A stretch of 17,702 bases of DNA from JAVEDQ01 sp035468175. Lineage in GTDB: Bacteria; Actinomycetota; Actinomycetes; Frankiales; Frankiaceae. Every line of letters starts with the position of its first letter. The stretch's first letter is position 1. This document shows, one piece after another, positions 7,268 to 13,542 of the stretch. The stretch spans positions 1 through 17,702 of the forward strand of contig DATITC010000145.1 in assembly GCA_035468175.1 (NCBI GenBank). The letters run 5' to 3'. The notes below the pieces were generated by a model. The model had not been told where the DNA came from, made no database searches, and worked only from the letters and a program-made list of their open reading frames with translations. Made by a program: the position numbers and the translations under genes.

Positions 7268-7295
7268 TTCGGGTGTGGCGCAGGAGATCTACGCT
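7268..7295 (+). promoter_or_regulatory. Possible promoter of the WXG100 gene
   Basis: TACGCT (7290-7295) fits TANNNT, and TTCGGG lies 16 bp upstream as a poor -35. The predicted leader would be about 45 bases before the ATG at 7347. This is a pattern match only. Confidence 0.3.
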
Positions 7296-7306
7296 CCGTC
7301 GTCATG

Positions 7307-7320
7307 GGGTCGAGCGACCC
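7307..7320. other. Inverted repeat upstream of the WXG100 gene
   Basis: GGGTCG-AG-CGACCC is a perfect six-plus-six inverted repeat with a two-base centre, located 27 bp before the WXG100 start and just downstream of the candidate -10. The position would suit an operator. Confidence 0.45.
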
Positions 7321-7346
7321 ACGAAGACGCTTCTGAGGAGTCACAG

Positions 7347-7643
7347 ATGTCCGACGCGTATGCCGTCAGCCCCGCCCATCTGACCGCGACGAGTGCGACG
7401 CTGCGCACGGCCGCGGCGGGGATCGAGTCCGAGTTGCAGCGCTGCGGGGCGGAGGTGCGTGGCCTCGACGGTGCGTGGACGGGTGCCAGCCACGCCCACT
7501 ACGCGACGCTGTACCAGGAGTGGCAGACGAGCGCGGCCCGGCTCCAGTTGGCCCTCGAGGGCATCGCGTCGATGACCGCTCGTGCCGCGCAGGTCTACGC
7601 GACCGGCGACGCCAACGTCGCGAGCATGTTGAACCGGCTCTGA
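7347..7643 (+). CDS. WXG100 (ESAT-6-like) family protein
   Basis: This protein has 98 residues, the usual size of WXG100 proteins, which are helical hairpin substrates of type VII (ESX) secretion systems. Trp44-Thr-Gly46 forms the WxG turn between two alanine-rich amphipathic helices (about 8-40 and 47-87). Tyr84-Ala-Thr-Gly-Asp88 matches the YxxxD/E C-terminal secretion signal. The ATG at 7347 is preceded by GAGGAG at 7335-7340, six bases away, which settles the start even though the frame is open upstream. There is no second WXG100 gene and no EccC or other secretion component in the window, so it may homodimerise or pair with a product encoded elsewhere. The stop codon falls within a 17-bp tandem duplication. 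Confidence 0.9.
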   Translation: MSDAYAVSPAHLTATSATLRTAAAGIESELQRCGAEVRGLDGAWTGASHAHYATLYQEWQTSAARLQLALEGIASMTARAAQVYATGDANVASMLNRL

Positions 7644-7659
7644 TGTTGAACCGGCTCTG
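7626..7659 (+). repeat. Exact 17-bp tandem duplication over the WXG100 stop codon
   Basis: ATGTTGAACCGGCTCTG occurs at 7626-7642 and again at 7643-7659 without a mismatch. The first copy encodes the last WXG100 residues (MLNRL) and the second repeats the coding end after the TGA. Perfect identity suggests a recent slippage event. Confidence 0.95.
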
Positions 7660-7718
7660 ATGCCGACCGACCTGCTGGCCGGCCTGCTGAATGCGCCTCG
7701 AACGGGTAGCGGAGGACC

Positions 7719-8603
7719 ATGACTGTTCTCGTGACCGGAGCCACCGGCACCGTCGGTGGTGCCCTCGTCCCCCTGCTCACCGATGTGGGCGCCAGCGGGT
7801 CGCCGGTCGTCCCGGTGCGGGTGATGGTGCCGTCGCCCGAGGCGGCCGACGACCTCCGCGGCTATGACGTCGAGGTCGTGGTCGGGGACCTCGACCGGCC
7901 GGAGACCCTGGACGACGCGTTGAAGGGGATCGACGCGGCCTTCCTCGTCGCCCCGGCCGGCCCGGCCCTCGCCGCCCGCGAACTCGCCTTCCTCGACGCG
8001 GTGGACCGCGCGCCCGACCGCCCGCACGTCGTGAAGCTCGCCTCCCTCGGTTGGGAGGACCCGCAGTCCCGGCTGTCCGCCGGTCACGGCACCGTGGTGG
8101 AGCGGCTCCGCAGCGCCGGGCTCCGGCACACGGTGCTGGCGCCGAACGGGTTCATGCAGGACATCCTCCGTTTCGCCGCGATGGTGCAGGAGGAGTCCGC
8201 ACTGCTGCTGCCCGCCGGTGACGGTGCGGTCAGCCACGTCGACGCCCGCGATGTCGCGGCGGTCGCGGCGCACGTCCTCGGAGATCCCGCTCCGCACGAG
8301 GGACTCTCCTACGTCGTCACCGGTCCGGCCGCGCTCACCTACGCCGAGGTCGCCGCGCACGTCGGCGGAGTCGCGGGCCGCGAGGTCTCCTACCGGGATT
8401 CCCCGCCGGACGAGGTGCGGCAGCGCCTGCTGGGCTACGGCTGGTCGGAGTGGACCGCCGACGGGATGCTCGAGGTGTACGCCGCCTACGCCGCCGGTGC
8501 CGGAGCGGTCGTGACCGACGAGGTGCAGAAGGCCACCGGGCGTCCGGCGCGGGACTTCGGGGCGTTCCTGCACAGCCACGCGGCGGCGTTCCGGACCGTG
8601 TAA
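7719..8603 (+). CDS. NmrA-like NAD(P)-binding protein (atypical short-chain dehydrogenase)
   Basis: This gene encodes 294 residues. The N-terminus MTVLVTGATGTVGGAL carries the GATGTVG dinucleotide-binding loop of the atypical, NmrA/HSCARG-like SDR family. It is followed by VVGDLDRPETLDDALKGIDAAFLV, seen here as GDLDRPETL and AAFLVAP, which is typical of this group. Further landmarks are KLASLG (about 107-112), APNGFMQD, and HVDARDVAAVAAHVL (about 168-182), where family members contact the nicotinamide side or the substrate pocket. The canonical YxxxK dyad of classical SDRs is not evident, so it could be a reductase or a redox-sensing NAD(P) binder. The ATG at 7719 is supported by GGAGG at 7711-7715. 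It lies 75 bp after the WXG100 gene on the same strand. Confidence 0.88.
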   Translation: MTVLVTGATGTVGGALVPLLTDVGASGSPVVPVRVMVPSPEAADDLRGYDVEVVVGDLDRPETLDDALKGIDAAFLVAPAGPALAARELAFLDAVDRAPDRPHVVKLASLGWEDPQSRLSAGHGTVVERLRSAGLRHTVLAPNGFMQDILRFAAMVQEESALLLPAGDGAVSHVDARDVAAVAAHVLGDPAPHEGLSYVVTGPAALTYAEVAAHVGGVAGREVSYRDSPPDEVRQRLLGYGWSEWTADGMLEVYAAYAAGAGAVVTDEVQKATGRPARDFGAFLHSHAAAFRTV

Positions 8604-8634
8604 ACGGCCCTCCTGGTGGGGTAGAGCCTGTGGC

Positions 8635-8943
8635 ATGGCTCTCACCGATCGCCTTCGCGACCTCGACCAGCGCATCCTCCCCGGCACCCGGGAGCAGGAA
8701 GAGGATGCCGAAACCTACCTGCGCCGGGTCGCGGGCAGCCGGGCGATCAGTCCCGCACAGCTCGGTGACGTCATGACCGCGCTGCGTGAGCACTTCGAGG
8801 TGTTCCCCGACGCCGGCTCCGACGGGGACGGGGAGCAGAAGGACGAGGCCTCCGAGGACAGCTCCGGCGAGGCCTCCGAGGGCGGCTCGGACGACGACTC
8901 CAAGGGCGAGGAGCAGGACGAGAAGGACGATGAGGACAGCTGA
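8635..8943 (+). CDS. Small protein with a highly acidic C-terminal tail, function unknown
   Basis: This gene encodes 102 residues. Residues 1-57 look folded and helical (MALTDRLRDLDQRILPG, then a charged helix up to HFEVFP). Residues 59-102 are a low-complexity tail made almost wholly of Asp, Glu, Ser, Gly and a few Lys. The tail should be disordered and strongly negative. I know of no named function; acidic tails of this kind may bind basic partners or improve solubility, but that is only general knowledge. No ribosome-binding site is clear; TAGAGC seven bases before the ATG weakly resembles a leaderless -10. The stop codon is the first three bases of the 17-bp repeat array. Confidence 0.75.
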   Translation: MALTDRLRDLDQRILPGTREQEEDAETYLRRVAGSRAISPAQLGDVMTALREHFEVFPDAGSDGDGEQKDEASEDSSGEASEGGSDDDSKGEEQDEKDDEDS

Positions 8944-9024
8944 TCAGCGACCTGGCTTGCTCAGCCACCTGGTTTGATCAGGCACCTGGTTTGATCAGGC
9001 ACCTGGCTTGATCAGGCACGCAGC
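8941..9024 (+). repeat. Five tandem copies of a 17-bp unit
   Basis: The units are 8941-8956 (16 bp, diverged), 8957-8973, 8974-8990, 8991-9007 and 9008-9024 (diverged at its end). The core is TTGATCAGGCACCTGG(T/C). The two central copies differ only at the last base. Each unit contains the palindrome TGATCA and the interrupted inverted repeat CAGG-CA-CCTG. The array begins inside the stop codon of the acidic-tail gene and ends 26 bp before the DUF2277 gene. Confidence 0.93.
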
Positions 9025-9038
9025 ATGACCGGCGGCGC

Positions 9039-9044
9039 TACGGT
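9039..9044 (+). promoter_or_regulatory. Probable leaderless -10 element of the DUF2277 gene
   Basis: TACGGT matches TANNNT and ends six bases before the ATG at 9051. No Shine-Dalgarno sequence is present in GCTCGC between them, so transcription probably begins at or next to the start codon. Confidence 0.5.
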
Positions 9045-9050
9045 GCTCGC

Positions 9051-9260
9051 ATGTGCCGGAGCATCAAGACACTGCGCCCGCCGTTCGAGGACATCGTCAC
9101 CGTCGAGGACGTGAACGCAGCGGCCCTGCAGTACGTCCGGAAGGTCGCCGGCATGCGGCAGCCTTCCGCGCGGAACCGCGAGGCGTTCGATGCCGCGGTG
9201 GTCGAAGTGGCCGCCGCGACCGCCAAGCTGCTCGACGGCATCGTCGTGCGCGCCGCCTGA
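9051..9260 (+). CDS. DUF2277 family protein
   Basis: The 69-residue product begins MCRSIKTLRPPFED and continues with AALQYVRKVAGMRQPS and EAFDAAVVEVAAATAKLLDGI. This is the full-length pattern I associate with DUF2277, a short, widespread bacterial family without an assigned function. Cys2-Arg3-x-Ile-Lys6 and QYVRKVxG are the conserved parts. It is entirely helical in appearance, with no signal peptide. It converges on the phospholipase-D-like gene, with three bases between the two stop codons. Confidence 0.9.
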   Translation: MCRSIKTLRPPFEDIVTVEDVNAAALQYVRKVAGMRQPSARNREAFDAAVVEVAAATAKLLDGIVVRAA

Positions 9261-9263
9261 GCG

Positions 9264-10916
9264 CTACCAGCGGCCGGCCCGCCGCAACCGTCGGGGCCGG
9301 CCGTCGGGGTCGTACACCGCCCGGTACAGCGGCAACGCCCAGGCCCGCTGCGCCAGGGACAACGACTCCGGCCGGTGGGGCCGGAGCCGTCCCGGCGGAC
9401 GTGGACCCCGACGCCCGTCGGCGTGCCATGCCTCCAACCGGTCGGCGGAGCGTTGCAGCGCCGCGATCCCTGCCTCGGGGTCGATCAGTTCGTCGTCGCT
9501 CACCGCGCCGTCGGTGTGCTCCCGCCACAGGCGGAGCCGCAAATCGCGGGCGAAGACGCGGGCTCCGTCGCCGAGCCCGCCCGGGTCGCGCGGTGACCGC
9601 TCGTCGCGGGTCTCGTCCACCACGGCGATGTTCAACTCGCTGTCGTGGCTCCACGAGCGGCGGTTGAGGTTGTCCGAACCGATCGTCGCCCAGACGTCGT
9701 CGACCACGCTGACCTTCGCATGCACGTACACCGGCGTGCCCGCCGGGTTCTCGATGTCGAACACCGTCAAGCGGTCCGACGCCACCGAGCGGCAGAGCCG
9801 GATCGCCTGCTCGCGACCGACCAGGTTGGGCGCCAGGGAGAACCGCCCGTCCTGGTCGGGGTAGCGCGGGACGACGGCAACGATGTGCAGGTCGGGGGAC
9901 GACTCCAACGCCCTCGCGAGCAGGCGGGCGACGTCGATGGACCACAGGTACTGGTCCTCGACGTAGATGAGGCGCCGGGCCCGCCGCCAGACCTTGACGT
10001 AGCCACGGGCGATGGAGCGCTCGCCGTCGGGCGCGAACGGATAGGCGCCCTGTCGGTTCTTCCAGGGATTGAGGTGGGTCCGCGAGGCGTAGGTGCGGAG
10101 CACCTGAACCGCGTGCGGTCCCACCGCGGGCGGGTCAGGGCGCCGGGCCGGCATCGGATGGGCCGGCCGGACGTGCACGCCGTGGCGGAGATCGAGCAGC
10201 ATGCGGTACGGGTTCCGGGAGTCCAGCGGCGTCGGGTCGTTCCACCGTTCCCGGAACGTGTATTCGAGGTCGGCGACCGCCGGCCCCCGCACCTGCGCCT
10301 GGACGTCGTGCCAGGGCGGAGTGTCGCCGTACACGGCCGCCATCGGCTGCGGCTGCGGATCGCCGGCGTGCGAGGCGTCGTCCCGGCGGCTGTGCGCGAG
10401 ATCGATCCCGCCGACGAAGGCGACGCTCTCCTGCTCGGGGTCGGCGGGGCGGAGCACGACCAGCTTCTGGTGGTGCGAGCCGCCGGCCCGGACCCGCTCG
10501 TCGAGCAGCACCATCGCTCCGGCCTCGTTCGCCCGGTCCCCGACCTTCTGGTTCTCCTGCTCGTTCATGCCGACCTGGTCGACGTGCGAACGCCAGACCA
10601 AGCCGCGGACCAGCACTCCGCGTTCGGCGGCGCCGCCGAGGAGGTCCGCCAACCGGACGGTGCCGCGCTCGTCGTCCTGATCTTCGCTGCCGGAGACGAG
10701 GACCTCGTCGGCGTCCCCGCGCCAGTCGGTGAAGACGAACAGGTCGCCGGCCTCGAGGGCTTCGACCGCCGCGAATAGGCGCGGGAAGTACTCCGCCCCG
10801 TGGATCAGCGGTTCGACCAGGTTGCCGGTGGTCCACGGCCGGATTTCGGTCGCGGGATTGCCCCGCTCGTCCGGCCCGAGGAACCAGTCGTCGAGCCGGG
10901 GATGCGGGGGAGTCAT
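9264..10916 (-). CDS. Phospholipase D family protein (two HKD motifs, first one degenerate)
   Basis: Starting from the ATG at 10916 the protein has 550 residues; the frame is open about 50 codons further, but that extension is arginine-rich, unlike the family, and would cross the divergent promoter region. The N-terminus is PHPRLDDWFLGPDERGNP. The first catalytic motif is SHHQKLVVLR (147-156), with His149 and Lys151 but Arg where the HxKxxxxD aspartate is expected. It is followed by VGGIDLAHSRRDD (168-180). The second is complete: His399-Ala-Lys401 to Asp406, followed by IGSDNLNRRSWSHDSE (412-427). PLD enzymes use the two histidines to cleave or transfer phosphodiesters, often of phospholipids. 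No signal peptide is seen, so it is probably cytoplasmic or peripheral. Cardiolipin-synthase-like activity is an alternative, but I see no N-terminal membrane helices. Confidence 0.9.
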   Translation of the reverse strand: MTPPHPRLDDWFLGPDERGNPATEIRPWTTGNLVEPLIHGAEYFPRLFAAVEALEAGDLFVFTDWRGDADEVLVSGSEDQDDERGTVRLADLLGGAAERGVLVRGLVWRSHVDQVGMNEQENQKVGDRANEAGAMVLLDERVRAGGSHHQKLVVLRPADPEQESVAFVGGIDLAHSRRDDASHAGDPQPQPMAAVYGDTPPWHDVQAQVRGPAVADLEYTFRERWNDPTPLDSRNPYRMLLDLRHGVHVRPAHPMPARRPDPPAVGPHAVQVLRTYASRTHLNPWKNRQGAYPFAPDGERSIARGYVKVWRRARRLIYVEDQYLWSIDVARLLARALESSPDLHIVAVVPRYPDQDGRFSLAPNLVGREQAIRLCRSVASDRLTVFDIENPAGTPVYVHAKVSVVDDVWATIGSDNLNRRSWSHDSELNIAVVDETRDERSPRDPGGLGDGARVFARDLRLRLWREHTDGAVSDDELIDPEAGIAALQRSADRLEAWHADGRRGPRPPGRLRPHRPESLSLAQRAWALPLYRAVYDPDGRPRRLRRAGRW

Positions 10917-10957
10917 GCCCTGAGACTGACACCCGCGCCAGGAGGTGGGCCAGTCGG

Positions 10958-10963
10958 TAGCGT
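10958..10963 (+). promoter_or_regulatory. Probable leaderless -10 element of the FAH-family gene and gltX
   Basis: TAGCGT matches TANNNT and ends seven bases before the GTG at 10971. This decides between two in-frame GTG codons (10962 and 10971), because the first lies inside the -10 itself. A GGAGG at 10941-10945 is too far from either to serve as a normal ribosome-binding site. Confidence 0.5.
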
Positions 10964-10970
10964 GACGGCG

Positions 10971-11729
10971 GTGCGGATAGCCCGGCTGAGCGTGGAAGGC
11001 AGTCCCCGGTTCGGGGTCGTCGAAGGGGAGGACGGCCTGCGCTCGGTGGCGCTGCTGTCCGCGCATCCCTTCGGGGAGTTGGTGCTCACCGGGGAGCGGG
11101 TGCCGCTGCGCAACCCACTCGCACCGGTGTTACCCAGCAAGATCATCGGCATCGGGAAGAACTACGCCGATCATGCCGCCGAGATGGGCGGCGAGCCACC
11201 GAAGGCGCCGCTGATGTTCTTCAAGCCGTCCACGTCGGTGATCGGTCCCGGGGACCCCATCCGGATGCCGGACACCCGGGTCGACTATGAGGGCGAGCTC
11301 GCGATCGTCATCGGCCGGCTCTGCCGCGAGGTCCCGGTGGAACGCGTGCCGGAAGTCATCTTCGGCTACACCTGCGGCAACGACGTCACCGCCCGCGACT
11401 GGCAGTCCGCGGACGGGCAGTGGTCCCGGGCGAAGGGCCTGGACTCGTTCTGCCCGCTCGGGCCTTGGATCGAGACCGACCTCGACCCGTCGGACCTGCA
11501 GCTGCGGACCGTCGTCGACGGCGCGGTGCGACAGGACGGCCGGACGAGCATGCTGATCCACGACGTCCCGACGCTCGTCTCCTACGTCTCGACGTACTTC
11601 ACGCTGATCCCCGGCGACGTGATCCTCACCGGCACCCCGGCCGGCATCGGTCCGCTCGCGGACGGGCAGCGGGTGTCGGTCGAGATCGAGGGCATCGGCA
11701 CGTTGGAGAACCCCGTGGTGTCGCGATGA
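10971..11729 (+). CDS. Fumarylacetoacetate hydrolase (FAH) family protein
   Basis: This gene encodes 252 residues. FAH-family enzymes hydrolyse, isomerise or decarboxylate 2-keto acid derivatives using a divalent metal. Motifs visible are IIGIGKNYADHAAEMG (58-73), the metal-binding VDYEGELAIVIG (104-115, Glu107 and Glu109), FGYTCGNDVTARDWQ (131-145, Asp138 likely a ligand), KGLDSFCPLGPW (155-166) and ILTGTPAGIG (218-227). The size and motifs fit the bacterial 2-hydroxyhepta-2,4-diene-1,7-dioate isomerase or acylpyruvase-like group; the real substrate cannot be read. Its stop overlaps the gltX start (ATGA at 11726-11729), so both are almost certainly on one mRNA. I recall the same FAH-gltX pairing from Mycobacterium tuberculosis. 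Confidence 0.92.
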   Translation: MRIARLSVEGSPRFGVVEGEDGLRSVALLSAHPFGELVLTGERVPLRNPLAPVLPSKIIGIGKNYADHAAEMGGEPPKAPLMFFKPSTSVIGPGDPIRMPDTRVDYEGELAIVIGRLCREVPVERVPEVIFGYTCGNDVTARDWQSADGQWSRAKGLDSFCPLGPWIETDLDPSDLQLRTVVDGAVRQDGRTSMLIHDVPTLVSYVSTYFTLIPGDVILTGTPAGIGPLADGQRVSVEIEGIGTLENPVVSR

Positions 11730-13258
11730 CGGAGCCTCTCGGGAACGCAGCGGGAGCGGAAGCGGCGGGTCGGGTGACCGTCCGCCACCTCGCCGCGCCG
11801 CCGCTCGATGCGACGATGCGCACCCGCTTCGCACCCGCGCCGTCCGGGGACCTGCACGTCGGCAACCTCCGCACCGCGCTGTACTCGTGGTCGCTGGCCC
11901 GCCGGCACGGCGGGACGTTCCTGCTCCGGGTCGAGGACACCGACCGGTCGCGGGTCAGCGACGAGGCGTTCGCCGCGGCGCTCGACGTGCTCCGCTGGAT
12001 GGGCATCGACTACGACGAGGGCCCGGACGTCGGCGGGCCGTTCGCGCCCTACCGACAGAGCGAACGCCTCGACGTCTACGTCGAGGCCGCCGGGCGGCTC
12101 GAGGCGAGCGGCGCCGCCTACCGCTGCTACTGCACCCCCGCCGAGCTGGCGGAGCGGCGCGAGCAGGCCAAGCGCGAGAAGCGGCCCCCGGGCTACGACG
12201 GCCGCTGCCGCACGCTGACCGCCGAGCAGCGAGCCGCCTTCGAGGCGGAGGGGCGCACTTCCGTCCTGCGGTTCCGGATGCCCGACGGGTCCACTACGTG
12301 GAACGACCTGGTCCGCGGTGAGATCACCATCGACCACGCGAACGTCCCGGACTTCGCTCTGACCCGCAGCGACGGGCACCCGCTCTACCTGCTCGCCGCC
12401 GGCGTCGACGACGTCGCGATGGGACTCACCCACATTGTTCGAGGTGAGGACCTGGTCACCGCCACACCGCGGCAACTCGCGATCTACGCCGCGCTCGGGC
12501 ACCCGCAGGAGAAGTGGCCGGCCTTCGCGCACCTCCCGCTCATCGTCGGGACGGACAACGCCCCGCTGTCCAAGCGCAACGGCGAGGTGTCGATCGTCTG
12601 GTACCGGCGCGAAGGCTTCCTGCCGGAGGCGATGGTCAACTACCTGGCGCTGCTCGGCTGGTCACCCGGAGGCGACCGTGAGTTCTTCGGCGTCGACGTG
12701 CTGCACACCGAGTTCGACCTTTCGCGGGTGAGCCGTAACCCGGCCCGCTTCGACCTCAAGAAGCTGGAGGCGATCAACGGCGATTGGATCCGCGCACTGG
12801 CCGAAGACGAATTCGGCGCCCGGATCAGCGCGGTGCTCACCGGGGCCGGGGTCCCGGTCGACCCGGACCTGCTCGCCAAGGCCGTGCCGCTGGTCCAGAC
12901 CCGGATGAACCGGCTGACCGAAGCGCCCGGGCTGTTGCGCTTCCTGCTCGAGCCCGAAGAGGACTTCGCCGTCGAGGAGGCTGCGGCCGCCAAGGGTTTG
13001 GGTGACGGCTCCGGCGCCGTGCTGCTGGCGATGATCGAGACCCTCGAACCGTTGCCGGAATGGACGTCGGAAGCGATCGAGCCGGCCGTCTGGTCAGTGG
13101 GGGAGAAGCTCGGGCTGAACAAGCGGAAGACAGCCGCCCCGGTCCGGGTGGCAATCACCGGTCGGCTCATCTCGCCGCCGCTGTTCGAATCGATGGAACT
13201 GCTGGGCCGGGAGCGCAGCCTGAGTCGCCTTCGGCGGGCGGCCGACAGCACCCGTTGA
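11726..13258 (+). CDS. gltX: Glutamate--tRNA ligase GltX
   Basis: This gene encodes 510 residues from ATG 11726, which overlaps the preceding stop as ATGA. GluRS attaches glutamate to tRNA-Glu; in bacteria without GlnRS it also charges tRNA-Gln for later amidation by GatCAB. The class I signatures are FAPAPSGDLHVGNLRTA (35-51, the HIGH-like HVGN at 44-47) and the KMSKS equivalent APLSKR (279-284). Cys134, Cys136 and Cys161 (CYC and GYDGRC) lie where the zinc site of E. coli GluRS is found. A helical anticodon-binding domain follows from about 330. The first 30 residues are variable and unconserved, so ATG 11816 (MRTRFAPAPSG) is an alternative start, but no ribosome-binding site supports it. 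tRNA-Gln and tRNA-Glu genes lie just downstream. Confidence 0.95.
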   Translation: MTEPLGNAAGAEAAGRVTVRHLAAPPLDATMRTRFAPAPSGDLHVGNLRTALYSWSLARRHGGTFLLRVEDTDRSRVSDEAFAAALDVLRWMGIDYDEGPDVGGPFAPYRQSERLDVYVEAAGRLEASGAAYRCYCTPAELAERREQAKREKRPPGYDGRCRTLTAEQRAAFEAEGRTSVLRFRMPDGSTTWNDLVRGEITIDHANVPDFALTRSDGHPLYLLAAGVDDVAMGLTHIVRGEDLVTATPRQLAIYAALGHPQEKWPAFAHLPLIVGTDNAPLSKRNGEVSIVWYRREGFLPEAMVNYLALLGWSPGGDREFFGVDVLHTEFDLSRVSRNPARFDLKKLEAINGDWIRALAEDEFGARISAVLTGAGVPVDPDLLAKAVPLVQTRMNRLTEAPGLLRFLLEPEEDFAVEEAAAAKGLGDGSGAVLLAMIETLEPLPEWTSEAIEPAVWSVGEKLGLNKRKTAAPVRVAITGRLISPPLFESMELLGRERSLSRLRRAADSTR

Positions 13259-13280
13259 GCGTCGCGCGGACTGTGATTCC

Positions 13281-13302
13281 AGCTGATCCCAAGCTGATCC
13301 CA
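13281..13302 (+). repeat. Exact 11-bp tandem duplication after gltX
   Basis: AGCTGATCCCA occurs twice in direct succession (13281-13291 and 13292-13302), between the gltX stop and the predicted tRNA promoter. Confidence 0.9.
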
Positions 13303-13329
13303 GCCTCGTGCGGGCCGCGACCCGTCCGG

Positions 13330-13335
13330 TATGGT
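13330..13335 (+). promoter_or_regulatory. Possible -10 element of the tRNA-Gln/tRNA-Glu transcript
   Basis: TATGGT fits TANNNT and lies 24 bp before the first tRNA base. No good -35 is visible; the region 17 bp upstream reads TCGTGC. Readthrough from gltX is the alternative. Confidence 0.4.
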
Positions 13336-13343
13336 GGCGGGGC

Positions 13344-13357
13344 GGTCCTTCGGGACC
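13344..13357 (+). other. TTCG-capped hairpin directly before tRNA-Gln
   Basis: GGTCC-TTCG-GGACC forms a perfect five-pair stem with a TTCG tetraloop, ending two bases before the 5' end of mature tRNA-Gln. It would be in the leader of the tRNA precursor. No T-run follows, so it is not a standard terminator. Confidence 0.6.
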
Positions 13358-13359
13358 AC

Positions 13360-13431
13360 TGGGGTATGGGGTAATTGGCAGCCCGACGGTTTCTGGTTCC
13401 GTTAGTCTAGGTTCGAGTCCTGGTACCCCAG
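13360..13431 (+). tRNA. tRNA-Gln (anticodon CTG)
   Basis: A 72-base cloverleaf. The acceptor stem TGGGGTA (13360-13366) pairs with TACCCCA (13424-13430), with G as discriminator at 13431. The anticodon loop TTCTGGT (13391-13397) carries CTG; its stem has four good pairs and a U-U at the loop-closing position. The T arm is CTAGG-TTCGAGT-CCTGG (13407-13423). CCA is not encoded. The overall sequence follows the usual actinobacterial tRNA-Gln. Confidence 0.96.
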
Positions 13432-13467
13432 CGCTTGCAGCCGCAGGTTCTCCACCCAAGCTGCATG

Positions 13468-13540
13468 GGCCCCGTCGTCTAGTGGCCCAGGACGCCGCCC
13501 TCTCAAGGCGGTAGCGCCGGTTCGAATCCGGTCGGGGCTA
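13468..13540 (+). tRNA. tRNA-Glu (anticodon CTC)
   Basis: A 73-base cloverleaf. The acceptor stem GGCCCCG (13468-13474) pairs with CGGGGCT (13533-13539) with a G-U first pair, and A13540 is the discriminator. The anticodon arm is CCGCC-CTCTCAA-GGCGG with anticodon CTC, and the T arm is GCCGG-TTCGAAT-CCGGT (13516-13532). CCA is not encoded. It lies 36 bp after tRNA-Gln and immediately before a strong terminator, so the two are probably one transcript. Confidence 0.96.
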
Positions 13541-13542
13541 CA

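Noticed and set aside
7341..8687. Minus-strand open frame of 448 codons opposite the WXG100 and NmrA-like genes
   Set aside because: Both plus-strand genes have clear motifs and ribosome-binding sites; the minus frame has neither.
8941..9024. CRISPR array
   Set aside because: The 17-bp units are directly adjacent with no spacers, and no cas genes are present.
9053..9667. Plus-strand open frame overlapping the DUF2277 gene and antisense to the PLD gene
   Set aside because: Arginine- and proline-rich shadow frame without motifs; both overlapping genes are well supported.
10917..11066. Longer N-terminus for the PLD-family protein
   Set aside because: The extra 50 residues overlap the FAH-gltX promoter and first codons, and are unlike the family.
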